This document shows positions 26,025-34,735 of a stretch of 64,000 nt of DNA, in pieces. The stretch spans positions 5,839,257 through 5,903,256 of the forward strand of contig NZ_CP042913.1 of the NCBI RefSeq assembly GCF_008065115.1. The letters are read 5' to 3'. The notes beneath the pieces are model-generated. The model saw only the letters and a list, made by a program, of their open reading frames with translations. It was not told the origin of the DNA and made no database searches. Source of the DNA: Bythopirellula goksoeyrii (lineage in GTDB: Bacteria; Planctomycetota; Planctomycetia; Pirellulales; Lacipirellulaceae). Made by a program: the position numbers and the translations under genes. Numbering within the stretch: position 1 is the stretch's first letter; each line of letters starts with the position of its first letter.

Positions 26025-26570
26025 TCAATACTTGTTGCTCCAAATATGACAAATGTCTTGCAGACGCAATCCATACGTGTGGTAGCGAATCTTGGCTCGC
26101 GACCAACCCGCACCGGGAGTATGGGCGTAGTGTGATCGACAATGCTTGTACATAAACTCGTGCGGCATCAACGGCTGATAGGTCACATAGGTGTGTCCTA
26201 CATGCGCCGGCACAGGCAAAGGTGATACATACATCTGTGCAGCAGTACCACTAGGATTCGGCCCTTCATAGTAATTGTAAAACAAGTCATTCTTGTTTTG
26301 ATAACTGATACACCGCTTGTAACAGCCTTCACAATCTGCCATCGCACCGAGGCACTTCTGGCATAGTCCATCGTGATGTGCCAATGCACCGTGGCATCGT
26401 TTGCAACGGCATTGGCAGTCTGCCGAACCATCGCTGCAGTAGCACTCGCCAGATCCCGGCTCTCCGCCGCACCATTCGTATTGATCGTCGTTGGCCGACG
26501 CAATGGTGGAAATAGACAGGATCCCGACAAGGCACGCCAATGTGCCGACGGCAAGAATACGTGTAGCCAT
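26025..26570 (-). CDS. Cys-rich exported protein of unknown function
   Basis: A 181-residue protein with signal peptide MATRILAVGTLACLVGILSI, chosen because GGGAGG sits six bases before the ATG at 26570. The first mature third is cysteine-rich with CxC and CxxC pairs (EWCGG, CYCSDGSADCQCRCKRC, CQKCLG, CEGCYKRC), consistent with metal binding or disulfides. The rest is Tyr/His/Pro-rich (YVTYQPLMPHEFMYKHC, SHYAHTPGAGWSRAKI). It ends in HIWSNKY. No known family is recognised. Confidence 0.75.
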   Translation of the reverse strand: MATRILAVGTLACLVGILSISTIASANDDQYEWCGGEPGSGECYCSDGSADCQCRCKRCHGALAHHDGLCQKCLGAMADCEGCYKRCISYQNKNDLFYNYYEGPNPSGTAAQMYVSPLPVPAHVGHTYVTYQPLMPHEFMYKHCRSHYAHTPGAGWSRAKIRYHTYGLRLQDICHIWSNKY

Positions 26571-27088
26571 GAATCGCCTCCCTGCGATCGCAGACTCAAG
26601 CACGGTAGGCATGTTTCAATTCGCACGGTTCCATTGGGGGGGAACGGGAATTGTCGCTAAGGCTTCCGGCGAGAGCCTGATGGGGTTTTGGGGAGCCCCG
26701 TCGAGGTTGGTGGTCACTTCCGACCGGTGACGGGACTGTTGGGGGTGGGGATGACTCACATCTGAGATTGGATTCTGGGTCCTCAACAAGAGAGAGTCGT
26801 CCTGCAATTGGTTTCGGCCAGTTCGGGTCCTAACGATGAGAATTTGTTTTCCGCAGGTAGGGGCAAATCCTAGGATTCGTAAATTGAGGGGTTACCTGCC
26901 CTGGGTTGAGGACCAAAATATCGCTATAATCCCCAGAACCCGCAGAGTTTAACGCAAACCTTAGCCGGAGACACACCTGCCTCCGAGGTTCCCGGACCAA
27001 AGTGTTGGTCGGGCTACAGTTTTCCAGTCTTGGGACTTTGCGAACTTAAGATTGAAAGTTCTTAGAGACATTCGAGGGAGAGGGCGGT
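26571..27088 (+). other. Non-coding leader of the topoisomerase VI operon
   Basis: About 520 bases with no convincing gene. Near the end, TATAAT at 26925-26930 is a candidate -10 with no clear -35. TTAGCCGGAG at 26961 also occurs at 31170. Otherwise nothing recognisable. Confidence 0.5.
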
Positions 27089-29224
27089 TTGGCAACGGCA
27101 AAGAAGAAAACAGCAAAGAAAAAAGTACGAGCGGCAAAACCAGCGACTCGTTCGGTAAAGAAAAAAAAGGTGAAGAAAAAGGTCCGCAAGAAGGTTGCGG
27201 CTCCTGCTTCTGAGCAATCCCTCGCTGAGTCCAATGGCGTTGCCTCCCCCAAGCGACGCACCACCGCCAAAGCGATGGCCGCCACTCAGCGGGATATCTC
27301 CGTCAGCGAGTTCTTCGCTAAGAACCGCCATTTGCTCGGTTTCGACAACCCTCGCAAAGCACTGCTTACTACGGTAAAGGAAGCGGTCGACAACTCGATC
27401 GACGCCTGCGAAGAGGCAGGCATCCTCCCAGAAATCTGGGTCCATATCCAGCAGACCTCAGCCGACCACTACAAGGTCGGAATTCAGGACAACGGCCCTG
27501 GCATCTTGAAGAAGCAAATCCCATTGATCTTCGGCAAACTTCTCTACGGCTCTAAGTTCCATCGACTTCGTCAAAGCCGTGGCCAACAGGGAATCGGCAT
27601 CAGCGCCGCCGGCATGTATGGCGTACAAACTACCGGCAAGCCGGTGAAGATCATCTCGAAAGTGGGAGCAAGAAAATCGGCTCACTACTATGAGATCCAA
27701 ATCGACACCAAGAAAAACGAGCCCCGCATTCTCAACGGCAAAGGCGAGGGAGTTGACATTCCTCCTGGCGACAAAGGGAAAGAGTATATCGAAAAGCATG
27801 GCATCGAGTGGGTCGAGCAGCCTCACGGCACGCGGGTAACTATCGAGCTGGAAGCCAAGTTCGTCCGAGGCCGTGGGAGCGTCGGCGAATACTTGGAGCA
27901 GACCGCCATCGCGAATCCGCATATTACGCTCAATTACGAAGACCCTGACGATTTTGTCTACACCTACGAGCGCTCCACCAAGACGCTTCCTCCCGAGCCA
28001 AAAGAAATCAAACCCCATCCCTATGGTGTGGAAATGGGCCGACTCGCTACGATGCTTGAAGAGGCACAAGGTTCGACCCTTTCGGAGTTTCTCACCTCGC
28101 GTTTCTCCCGCGTAAGTTCGCCGATAGCTCGTCGCATCTGTCAGTCCGCTGGAGTTGGTACGCGGACGAACACTCGCAAAGTAGGCCGCAAGGAAGCAGA
28201 GTTGCTTTTTCATGCGATCCAGAAAACGAAGATCGCTGCACCTGCGACGGATTGCATATGCCCGATTGGTGAAGATCTCATCCTCAAGGGAATGCACAAA
28301 GTTGTGCCAGGTGAATTCTACGCCGCGGCGACTCGCCCTCCTTCGGTTTATCGGGGGAATCCCTTTCAGATTGAAGTGGGCCTCACCTACGGTGGCACCG
28401 CACCTACGCAAAACATCACCAAGGATCTATTGTTGGACTTGCTCGAAGAAACTGATGCTCGCACGGTGAGGCAATTCCTTGTCCATACTTTCAATGGACT
28501 TGGTGGCGAGGGGGCCGACAAGATTATTAAAACGGCCAGCCTAGGCACGCGCCAAACTCCAGGCAAGCTCAAGCCCAAGGAAATCGAAGCCCTTTTCACG
28601 GCGATGAAAAACGTCAACATCGCCGAGGGCCAATCGATGGAGGTACTCCGATACGCCAATCGTGTGCCGTTGCAGTTCCAGCAATCAGCCTGTGCCATTA
28701 CGCAGACCATTTTGAACACGAATTGGCGGAGCTACGGGCTGAGCCAATCCCGCGGCGGTTTGCCCAAAGGCCCCGTGAGCCTGATGGTCCACATCGCCAG
28801 CGTGTGGGTCCCCTTCACGAGCGAATCCAAGGAGGCGATTGCCAATTACCCGGAGATTCAAAAGGAAATCCGCCTCGGCCTGCAAGCTGTCGGTCGCAAA
28901 CTGGGCATGTTCCTACGCCGTCGTCTACGGGTGAAACAGCAATCCGATCGTCGCGAGATATTTCTCCGCTATCTGAAGGAAGTTTCCAACGCAGTGAGTG
29001 AAATCAATGGCGTTAAACAACCCGAGCTTTACGAGCAACTAGTAAATGTTGCGAAGCGGCGCACAGCCGACGCCGACATGAAACTCGACGAACGTGGCAA
29101 GAAAATCCAGGAAGACCCGACCCAGTTGGACCTCGGCGAGAACGTTTTGATTGTCGACCCCACCCAGCACGAAGCCGCCATCAACCGCGTTGAAACTGTC
29201 GAAGAAGAACCTGAACAAGATTAA
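27089..29224 (+). CDS. top6B: DNA topoisomerase VI subunit B with lysine-rich N-terminal tail
   Basis: A 711-residue ATPase subunit of the type IIB topoisomerase, which transports one duplex through another. The GHKL ATP site is [14 protein letters not shown] (Asn102), [10 protein letters not shown] and [14 protein letters not shown]; a helix-two-turn-helix segment and the transducer domain ([16 protein letters not shown] through [11 protein letters not shown]) follow. The first 65 residues are extraordinary for this subunit: repeated lysine-alanine stretches ([32 protein letters not shown]), like the bacterial histone-H1/HC1 tails. The start is TTG at 27089 after GGAGAGGGCGG. Topoisomerase VI is archaeal and plant by origin, rare in bacteria. 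Subunit A follows. Confidence 0.92.
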   Translation: MATAKKKTAKKKVRAAKPATRSVKKKKVKKKVRKKVAAPASEQSLAESNGVASPKRRTTAKAMAATQRDISVSEFFAKNRHLLGFDNPRKALLTTVKEAVDNSIDACEEAGILPEIWVHIQQTSADHYKVGIQDNGPGILKKQIPLIFGKLLYGSKFHRLRQSRGQQGIGISAAGMYGVQTTGKPVKIISKVGARKSAHYYEIQIDTKKNEPRILNGKGEGVDIPPGDKGKEYIEKHGIEWVEQPHGTRVTIELEAKFVRGRGSVGEYLEQTAIANPHITLNYEDPDDFVYTYERSTKTLPPEPKEIKPHPYGVEMGRLATMLEEAQGSTLSEFLTSRFSRVSSPIARRICQSAGVGTRTNTRKVGRKEAELLFHAIQKTKIAAPATDCICPIGEDLILKGMHKVVPGEFYAAATRPPSVYRGNPFQIEVGLTYGGTAPTQNITKDLLLDLLEETDARTVRQFLVHTFNGLGGEGADKIIKTASLGTRQTPGKLKPKEIEALFTAMKNVNIAEGQSMEVLRYANRVPLQFQQSACAITQTILNTNWRSYGLSQSRGGLPKGPVSLMVHIASVWVPFTSESKEAIANYPEIQKEIRLGLQAVGRKLGMFLRRRLRVKQQSDRREIFLRYLKEVSNAVSEINGVKQPELYEQLVNVAKRRTADADMKLDERGKKIQEDPTQLDLGENVLIVDPTQHEAAINRVETVEEEPEQD

Positions 29225-29236
29225 CACACATTCCCC

Positions 29237-29293
29237 CTAGCCGGGCTTGCCACGCAGTCCGGGATGAGCCTGAGGACATGATCTTCCGGCTAA
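29237..29293 (+). repeat. TAGCCGG inverted pair between top6B and top6A
   Basis: CTAGCCGG at 29237-29244 and CCGGCTAA at 29286-29293 are inverted copies. TTAGCCGGAG also occurs upstream of top6B (26961) and upstream of the exported-protein gene (31170). Confidence 0.45.
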
Positions 29294-29314
29294 TTACACC
29301 ATAGAAAAACATCC

Positions 29315-30475
29315 ATGGCCAAGAAACGCCCCCTCAAAAAGAAACCTGCCACGCCTCACGCTGGAGTGAAGCTTACTCCGCGCGACAAGAAAACGATCTC
29401 CAACCTCACGGGATTGGCCGACCGCGTCGTGAGTGCGGCCAAAACGCGCAAGGACCCGTACGTCGATATTCCTTCGCGCACCCTGTCGAATGTCCGTTTC
29501 AGCCCTCGTAAGGGGATCCTGGAAATGGGCAACAGCAAGAATCGTCGCCAGTTGTTCGACCTCTCCCAAGCAAAAGCCTACATGCGCACGATGCTCGTAG
29601 CCAGCGGTTGCAAGAGACTCATCGATCAGGGTAAATCGACAAGCCTTCGAGGTCTTTTCTACATGCTCAAACACACCATCGAAGGAGCGAAAGAGAATAC
29701 TTTTGATGTGCAAAACGAGTGCGATACAATCATTGAAGATGTCGAAGTACTCTTGAATTCCATCCGGGAGGAACTGCATCTCTACGCTGAAAATCGCGGG
29801 GCCATGGTCGGTAATATTGTAATCACGGACAAGGGCGACACAATCGACTGCGCTCGCATGGGTTCAGGCGGCTACGCGATCCCCTCAATCGTCGAACCCG
29901 AAGTGATCGAACTCGATCCCAAGAAGTGCGGTGCCAAGTTTATCCTCCATGTTGAAAAAGGCACTGTCTGGCAGCGGTTTAACGAGGACAAATTCTGGCA
30001 AAAGCACAATTGCATTCTCACCCACGGTAGCGGCCAACCCCCCCGCGGCGTGCGTCGTATGTTGCACCGTTTGCACAATGAGTTGAAACTCCCCATCTAT
30101 TGCGTGCTCGACAACGACCCCTGGGGCTATTACATCTACAGTGTCATCAAGCAAGGTTCCATCAACCTGGCCTTTGAGTCGCAGCGGATGGCCATTCCCG
30201 CGGCCAAATACCTGGGTTTGCGCAGCATCGATCTCGAGCGCTGCCAACTCTCCGATAGCGTCAAAATTTCGCTCAATGAAACCGATCGCAAGCGAGCCAA
30301 ACAGATCGCCAAGTACCCCTGGTTTGAGAAAAAGCGCCGCTGGCAGTCAGAAATTCAGCGCATGCTCAAGAACGATTTCAAACTCGAAGTCGAATCGCTC
30401 ATCTCCAAAGACATTAGCTACGTTACTGAGGTCTATGTCCCAGAGAGGCTCGCAGAACAGGATTGGCTGGATTAA
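29315..30475 (+). CDS. top6A: DNA topoisomerase VI subunit A (Spo11-like)
   Basis: A 386-residue DNA-cleaving subunit homologous to Spo11. The catalytic tyrosine is Tyr116 in SLRGLFYMLKHTI, within the winged-helix (CAP-like) domain. The Toprim domain supplies Glu214 in LHVEKGTVW and the D266-N-D268 pair in VLDNDPWGYYIYS. An N-terminal basic stretch (MAKKRPLKKKPATPH) echoes the tail of subunit B. The intergenic gap of about 90 bases contains an inverted TAGCCGG/CCGGCTA pair. With both subunits and every catalytic residue present the enzyme should be active. Confidence 0.93.
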   Translation: MAKKRPLKKKPATPHAGVKLTPRDKKTISNLTGLADRVVSAAKTRKDPYVDIPSRTLSNVRFSPRKGILEMGNSKNRRQLFDLSQAKAYMRTMLVASGCKRLIDQGKSTSLRGLFYMLKHTIEGAKENTFDVQNECDTIIEDVEVLLNSIREELHLYAENRGAMVGNIVITDKGDTIDCARMGSGGYAIPSIVEPEVIELDPKKCGAKFILHVEKGTVWQRFNEDKFWQKHNCILTHGSGQPPRGVRRMLHRLHNELKLPIYCVLDNDPWGYYIYSVIKQGSINLAFESQRMAIPAAKYLGLRSIDLERCQLSDSVKISLNETDRKRAKQIAKYPWFEKKRRWQSEIQRMLKNDFKLEVESLISKDISYVTEVYVPERLAEQDWLD

Positions 30476-30530
30476 CTGGTGAGCTTCGTGCTATAATTCA
30501 TGAGACCAGCAACTCTGCGGAGTATTTACC

Positions 30531-31160
30531 ATGGCCAGCATCTCGCCTACTTCCCATCCTGTCAGTTCTTCTCTTGGCGAACCCGCGTGGGAATTAGCTC
30601 TACTCTATCCTCCTCAGGGCCAATGGAGTATCAGCGAATATCTTGAGATCACTGAGCGAACTAATCAACTTGTCGAATTCACTTCAGGTAAAATCGAGGT
30701 CCTGGAAATGCCCACAATCGAGCACCAGAAGATTGTCGGTTTCTTGTTTATGGTATTGCAAGCTGCTGCCGAAGGCGGGCTAGTCTTGATGGCGCCGCTT
30801 CCAACGACGATCACACAGGGCAAGATTCGTGAGCCTGATATCATTTTCAAGCTTCGCAAGAATCTCCCTCGCCCTGAGGAGCAATATTTCAATGGTGCTG
30901 ACTTGATAATTGAAGTTGTCAGTCCTGACAAGAAAAGTCACGAACGCGACTACTGCATCAAGAGAGCGGACTACGCCGAGGGGGGGATACCTGAATACTG
31001 GATCGTCGATCCCCAGGAAAAACAAATCACCGTGCTTACACTTAAGGAAAAAACCTACATAGAGCACGGTGTCTTTCGCGAAGGGCAGACTGCTAACTCT
31101 AAATTGCTCGAAGGTTTCAATGTCGATGTCGCAGCGGTGTTCGCGGCGGCCAAGGCGTAA
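30531..31160 (+). CDS. Uma2 family (DUF820) restriction-endonuclease-fold protein
   Basis: A 209-residue protein of the Uma2 (DUF820) family, a PD-(D/E)XK nuclease fold that is greatly expanded in planctomycetes and cyanobacteria. Signatures are LVEFTSGKIEVLEMPT, EPDIIFKL with the active-site Asp, LIIEVVSPDKKSHERDY with the Glu, and EYWIVDPQEKQITV. Their natural substrate is unknown; they are often clustered as solitary genes. TATAAT lies at 30492, about 33 bases before the start. Confidence 0.85.
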   Translation: MASISPTSHPVSSSLGEPAWELALLYPPQGQWSISEYLEITERTNQLVEFTSGKIEVLEMPTIEHQKIVGFLFMVLQAAAEGGLVLMAPLPTTITQGKIREPDIIFKLRKNLPRPEEQYFNGADLIIEVVSPDKKSHERDYCIKRADYAEGGIPEYWIVDPQEKQITVLTLKEKTYIEHGVFREGQTANSKLLEGFNVDVAAVFAAAKA

Positions 31161-31389
31161 ACTTTCGCTTTAGCCGGAGGTACCTCTGCCACGGGGCCAA
31201 CAAAACTTTCTAGCTGGATCGCGTGACGATCCGGCCAAGCACTGTAATCCCCCTCGTTCTCAAAGCGTATATCTATGTGGAGCAGCCATCTCTCCGCAGG
31301 TGAATCGCCGTGGCGACTTGGCTGTCATACCCAATTACCCAGGCTGGAAGCCTACGCTACGGCCATCTCACTTATTCAGGAGCAATCCT

Positions 31390-32430
31390 ATGAAAACCAT
31401 TTTCTGCACACTCAGTCTGCTCACAGCTACAGTCTCACTGCCAGCACTGGCCCAAAGCGACACCAAACCAACAGTCGAAACGCTTACAGCAAGTTCTCTC
31501 TGGACGGTGCAAGCTAGCCCCGAAAGACTTTTTTCCAGCAACTTTGGACGCATCCTCGAAGACTTGATTTCGGCCAAGCACCCCGATGCTCTAGCCAAGA
31601 TGGACAGCTTTGCGGATGCCTTGGGATTTGACCCAAGAACTGCCGTGACAGATATCTTGATGCTGGGGGACAACTTCGACGGAGCACCCACGACTGCCAT
31701 CGTCCAGCTGGGTGCTACCAGTGGAAACCTGGAAGGATGGCTCCTTGCCGCCCCGGGATACCAATCCGAGGATTTGGACGAGAATACGATACTTCATTCA
31801 TTCATTCTGGAGAAAGGGGACAACCCCCGGATTTGGTGTGCGATTCCTCGCAACCCGGTGGATAAACAATACACGTTAGTGGCCACCTTCGAACGTGATC
31901 GAACGATTGAACTAACAAACAAAGTTATTGAGAAAGGAACGACCTGGCTAGCGACTCCCTCGTCAGCCAATACGTTCCTCTCGGTCTCAGTGAATGATTT
32001 CTCGAAATTGCCGATGAAGATCGATAGCGACGACCCCGGATCAGCCATCGTAAGAACGATCCGCTCGGTCAACATGCAAGCTTCCGCTGAAGACGATACC
32101 CTCACCGCACACGGCGAACTCACTGCCGGCAGCCCAGCCCGCGCTCAGCAACTGCAGCAACTGCTCACCGGTTTGAAAGCCATGGTCCAACTCGCGGCGA
32201 TGCATGAGGACAACCATGACTCAGACCGACATGATCCGTACGCTTTCGACCAGAAAAACCGCCCTCACCACGACAAGAAGGGAGCTAAGAAAGCAGCCGA
32301 ACTCTTGAATAATCTCACCGTAGACCACCAAGCCGGTAGTTCCACTCTCACGGCGAATTTCAAGATCAGCTATGATGCTCTGATGGCCTTGAAAAATGGA
32401 GTGCAAGAATTCCAGACCTACAACGAATAG
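31390..32430 (+). CDS. Exported protein of unknown function
   Basis: A 346-residue protein with a clean signal peptide (MKTIFCTLSLLTATVSLPALA-Q). The ATG at 31390 has CAGGAG seven bases upstream; an upstream in-frame ATG at 31300 is less likely. The mature chain is mixed alpha/beta with no cysteine motif: TLTASSLWTVQASPERLF, NFGRILEDLISAKHPDALAK, ILMLGDNFDGAPTTAIV. A histidine/aspartate-rich segment (about 280-315; DRHDPYAFDQKNRPHHDKK) could bind metal. It lies just ahead of an ECF sigma factor gene on the same strand. I do not recognise a family. Confidence 0.8.
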   Translation: MKTIFCTLSLLTATVSLPALAQSDTKPTVETLTASSLWTVQASPERLFSSNFGRILEDLISAKHPDALAKMDSFADALGFDPRTAVTDILMLGDNFDGAPTTAIVQLGATSGNLEGWLLAAPGYQSEDLDENTILHSFILEKGDNPRIWCAIPRNPVDKQYTLVATFERDRTIELTNKVIEKGTTWLATPSSANTFLSVSVNDFSKLPMKIDSDDPGSAIVRTIRSVNMQASAEDDTLTAHGELTAGSPARAQQLQQLLTGLKAMVQLAAMHEDNHDSDRHDPYAFDQKNRPHHDKKGAKKAAELLNNLTVDHQAGSSTLTANFKISYDALMALKNGVQEFQTYNE

Positions 32431-32551
32431 ACGAACTCATGCGAAGCCGTTGTCGGGAGAAACTCCCCCCCCATTCCGGCAGCGGCTCCATGAAAGCCGA
32501 ACCCCCGCCTCCCGGCGAGGGCTACTATGAAGGTGAGGAAATCAAGATTCA

Positions 32552-33202
32552 ATGCACGACCCTGCGGCGAACGCTGAATCGCTCTACCATTTAAGTGACG
32601 CCGAACTTGCGCGTCGTTTGCAGACGGGGTGTGAGCGGAGTTTCGCCGAGATAGATCGACGCTTTAGGCCACGACTGCTCTACGCACTTACTCGACGGCT
32701 TCCACGACGTGAAGACGCCGAAGATGTCGTACAACAGACCATGCTCCGTGTATTCCAAAAGATTCGCCTCTTTGACACTAACCAACGGCTCAGCCCCTGG
32801 GTATTTACCATTGCCATGCGGCTCTCGATTGAACATGGCCGGCGGAAGCAGCTCCCTATCTTAGCCGAGACCGCCGCACCACTGGAAATAGCCGACGCTT
32901 CGCTCTCCCCTGAGTACGTGGCCGTTCACAACGAAGAACGCGACCACCTTTGGAAGCTGGCTGATCGCGTCCTCAAGCCCGATCAGTGGACCGCCCTCTG
33001 GCTCCACTATGGCGAAGAGCTTTCGATCACCGAAGTCGCTCGTACACTAAGCAAGACCAAATCCGCTATCAGCGTCCAACTCTTCCGCGCCCGCAAAGCT
33101 CTGCTACCGCACTTACAAAACAATAAGTGTCAGGAACCTTCGCAGGAAAAGGTGTTAGACACGATTTCTCAAGAACCTGCCCTTGTGGAGGTAAACACAT
33201 GA
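32552..33202 (+). CDS. ECF-type RNA polymerase sigma factor
   Basis: A 216-residue sigma factor with region 2 (FAEIDRRFRPRLLYALTRRLPRREDAEDVVQQTMLRVFQKI; the acidic DAEDVVQQT is the core-binding signature) and region 4 helix-turn-helix (TALWLHYGEELSITEVARTLSKTKSAISVQLFRARKAL). It belongs to the group of planctomycete ECF factors usually paired with a membrane partner. Its stop overlaps the next start by four bases (ATGA), so translation is coupled. Its target promoters are unknown. Confidence 0.9.
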   Translation: MHDPAANAESLYHLSDAELARRLQTGCERSFAEIDRRFRPRLLYALTRRLPRREDAEDVVQQTMLRVFQKIRLFDTNQRLSPWVFTIAMRLSIEHGRRKQLPILAETAAPLEIADASLSPEYVAVHNEERDHLWKLADRVLKPDQWTALWLHYGEELSITEVARTLSKTKSAISVQLFRARKALLPHLQNNKCQEPSQEKVLDTISQEPALVEVNT

Positions 33203-33801
33203 TCCGCACCTTCCTGGAATACCAAATTCAACGAGCGTTGGACAAGTCGCCTGAGCTTCCTGCCTGGCTGCGCGTCGTACTGCGCCTTAGCCCTCATCTC
33301 CGTCAATTTGCGGACGACTCACGACAGCTTGATTCCCTGCTCCACTCAGGGGCCCGTGCTCGGCACGAATCTCTGTTCGAAGCGACAGGCCAATCCCCAA
33401 GAGTCGAGTTGGCACGACTCTCCGCTGCCAAGCACGATCGCGCTCTGATCGGCTGGCTCTCCGCAGCCGCCCTTGCGGCCTCCCTCGCCATCGCCTTCTT
33501 AGCACACCGTGCCACCGAGCGTCACTCCAATGCCGAGCACGCACGTTTTCTGACGCAGCAGTTCGCCGCCGTCCCCGAGGGAATGACAATGATTCTCAAT
33601 CAGGCCGTTAATAATTCCCAGTTGCCTCGCTACAACCCACTCGCTCAACTCAAGCTCCCTGAATCCAATGTATTTGCCAACGTCTCTGCCAGTACCCAGG
33701 CAAGTTTGAAAACTCAGGTCGATTCGGTTATCACTCCCTGGCAATCCCTTGGTGAGCAGTTCCTCTCCGAATGGACACCCACCGGCGAGCCGGGAACGTA
33801 A
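33199..33801 (+). CDS. Single-pass membrane protein coupled to the ECF sigma factor
   Basis: A 200-residue protein from the ATG at 33199, with GGAGG seven bases upstream. One membrane helix (about 76-97; LIGWLSAAALAASLAIAFLA) separates a cytoplasmic N-terminal stretch (FLEYQIQRALDKSP, RLSPHLRQFADD) from a C-terminal extracytoplasmic part of about 100 residues (NQAVNNSQLPRYNPLAQLK). The start overlaps the sigma stop by four bases. The position and topology are those of an anti-sigma factor, but no zinc-finger or RsgI-like motif is visible. Confidence 0.7.
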   Translation: MIRTFLEYQIQRALDKSPELPAWLRVVLRLSPHLRQFADDSRQLDSLLHSGARARHESLFEATGQSPRVELARLSAAKHDRALIGWLSAAALAASLAIAFLAHRATERHSNAEHARFLTQQFAAVPEGMTMILNQAVNNSQLPRYNPLAQLKLPESNVFANVSASTQASLKTQVDSVITPWQSLGEQFLSEWTPTGEPGT

Positions 33802-33865
33802 GTGACCGGAGCATGTCTCCGCTAACCGTGACGTGGAGTGCGGATTCTCCAAGATCACGAGAAGC

Positions 33866-34717
33866 TTACCCCAACAGCGGGAAAAACTGCCCGCAGAGAG
33901 GCTCCCCGCTTGGAATCGCTGGTACTCCCACCAGAAGCGGTTCGTCAGCCATGCTACAGACGCCATCCGCAACAAGATTCACCACGGTCACTCGTCGCGG
34001 TCGCGAACTATTGTTCGCCTGAGAACCATGCACCATTAGCGGATGGTGAAACGTCGCATAACCTTGCTTTGCGGTAACCACAGTGGGATTGGAAAGAGCT
34101 TCCCAACGTTCATCATTCAGCACCGCACGAATGCCGTCCATGTCGCCCGCAAGCTCCGTTCTCGGGAGCAGTTCCCAGCGGTGACTGCCGGGGACGTATT
34201 GAATCGAGCCATTTTCAGCGTCGCAGTCGTCAAGCGGAATCCAGCAGGTGAGATGCTGCATCGGTTCGGTACGGGTCCAGTAGGAATAGTCCTGGTGCCA
34301 AGCGACGACTCCGCCATGCTGGGCCGGTTTGCAGAAAAGTTGATCGTGCCAGAACCTGGGCGCAGCGTTCAGCAACTGCCGCGAAGTCCCCACTAAAGCC
34401 GGATTCCAAAGTAAATCATGAAACCCTGGCCTCAATCGCCAGGCACCGAGCGCGTGGAACAACGCCTTCTCGGGAGTTGTGGACTCATTCGAGTGGTACT
34501 CGTACCACAACTCCGAGCCCTCGTGCCCCGGCTGAAAGAATTCTTCAAGTTCATCACACAGCGCATCACACTGCTCCAGAGTCAAGAGCGGCACATTGGC
34601 AATAAAACCGTCTCGCTCGAAATCTGCCAACTGTTCCTGGCTCAGTTCTAGCGGTACATGCGCCCCTTGAGCAGCAAACAGATCGCATACTGGCTTGTGA
34701 ATTGTCGATAGATCCAT
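33866..34717 (-). CDS. Phytanoyl-CoA dioxygenase-like enzyme
   Basis: A 283-residue Fe(II)/2-oxoglutarate-dependent dioxygenase. The iron ligands are visible: His-x-Asp in VAWHQDYSYW, and the later His in HHPLMVHGSQANNSS with the 2-oxoglutarate-binding Arg in SSRPRRVTVV. Other family marks are LTCWIPLDDCDAENGSIQYVPGSHRW. The length is normal and no signal is present. Substrate unknown; the family covers hydroxylases of lipids, amino acids and secondary metabolites. It is 18 bases from the next gene on its strand, so may be co-expressed with the surface proteins. Confidence 0.87.
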   Translation of the reverse strand: MDLSTIHKPVCDLFAAQGAHVPLELSQEQLADFERDGFIANVPLLTLEQCDALCDELEEFFQPGHEGSELWYEYHSNESTTPEKALFHALGAWRLRPGFHDLLWNPALVGTSRQLLNAAPRFWHDQLFCKPAQHGGVVAWHQDYSYWTRTEPMQHLTCWIPLDDCDAENGSIQYVPGSHRWELLPRTELAGDMDGIRAVLNDERWEALSNPTVVTAKQGYATFHHPLMVHGSQANNSSRPRRVTVVNLVADGVCSMADEPLLVGVPAIPSGEPLCGQFFPLLG

Positions 34718-34735
34718 ATCAGATAATCCTCTATT

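Noticed and set aside
27458-28411. 317-codon open frame on the minus strand across top6B
   Set aside because: No recognisable domain; a shadow of the well-conserved topoisomerase frame.
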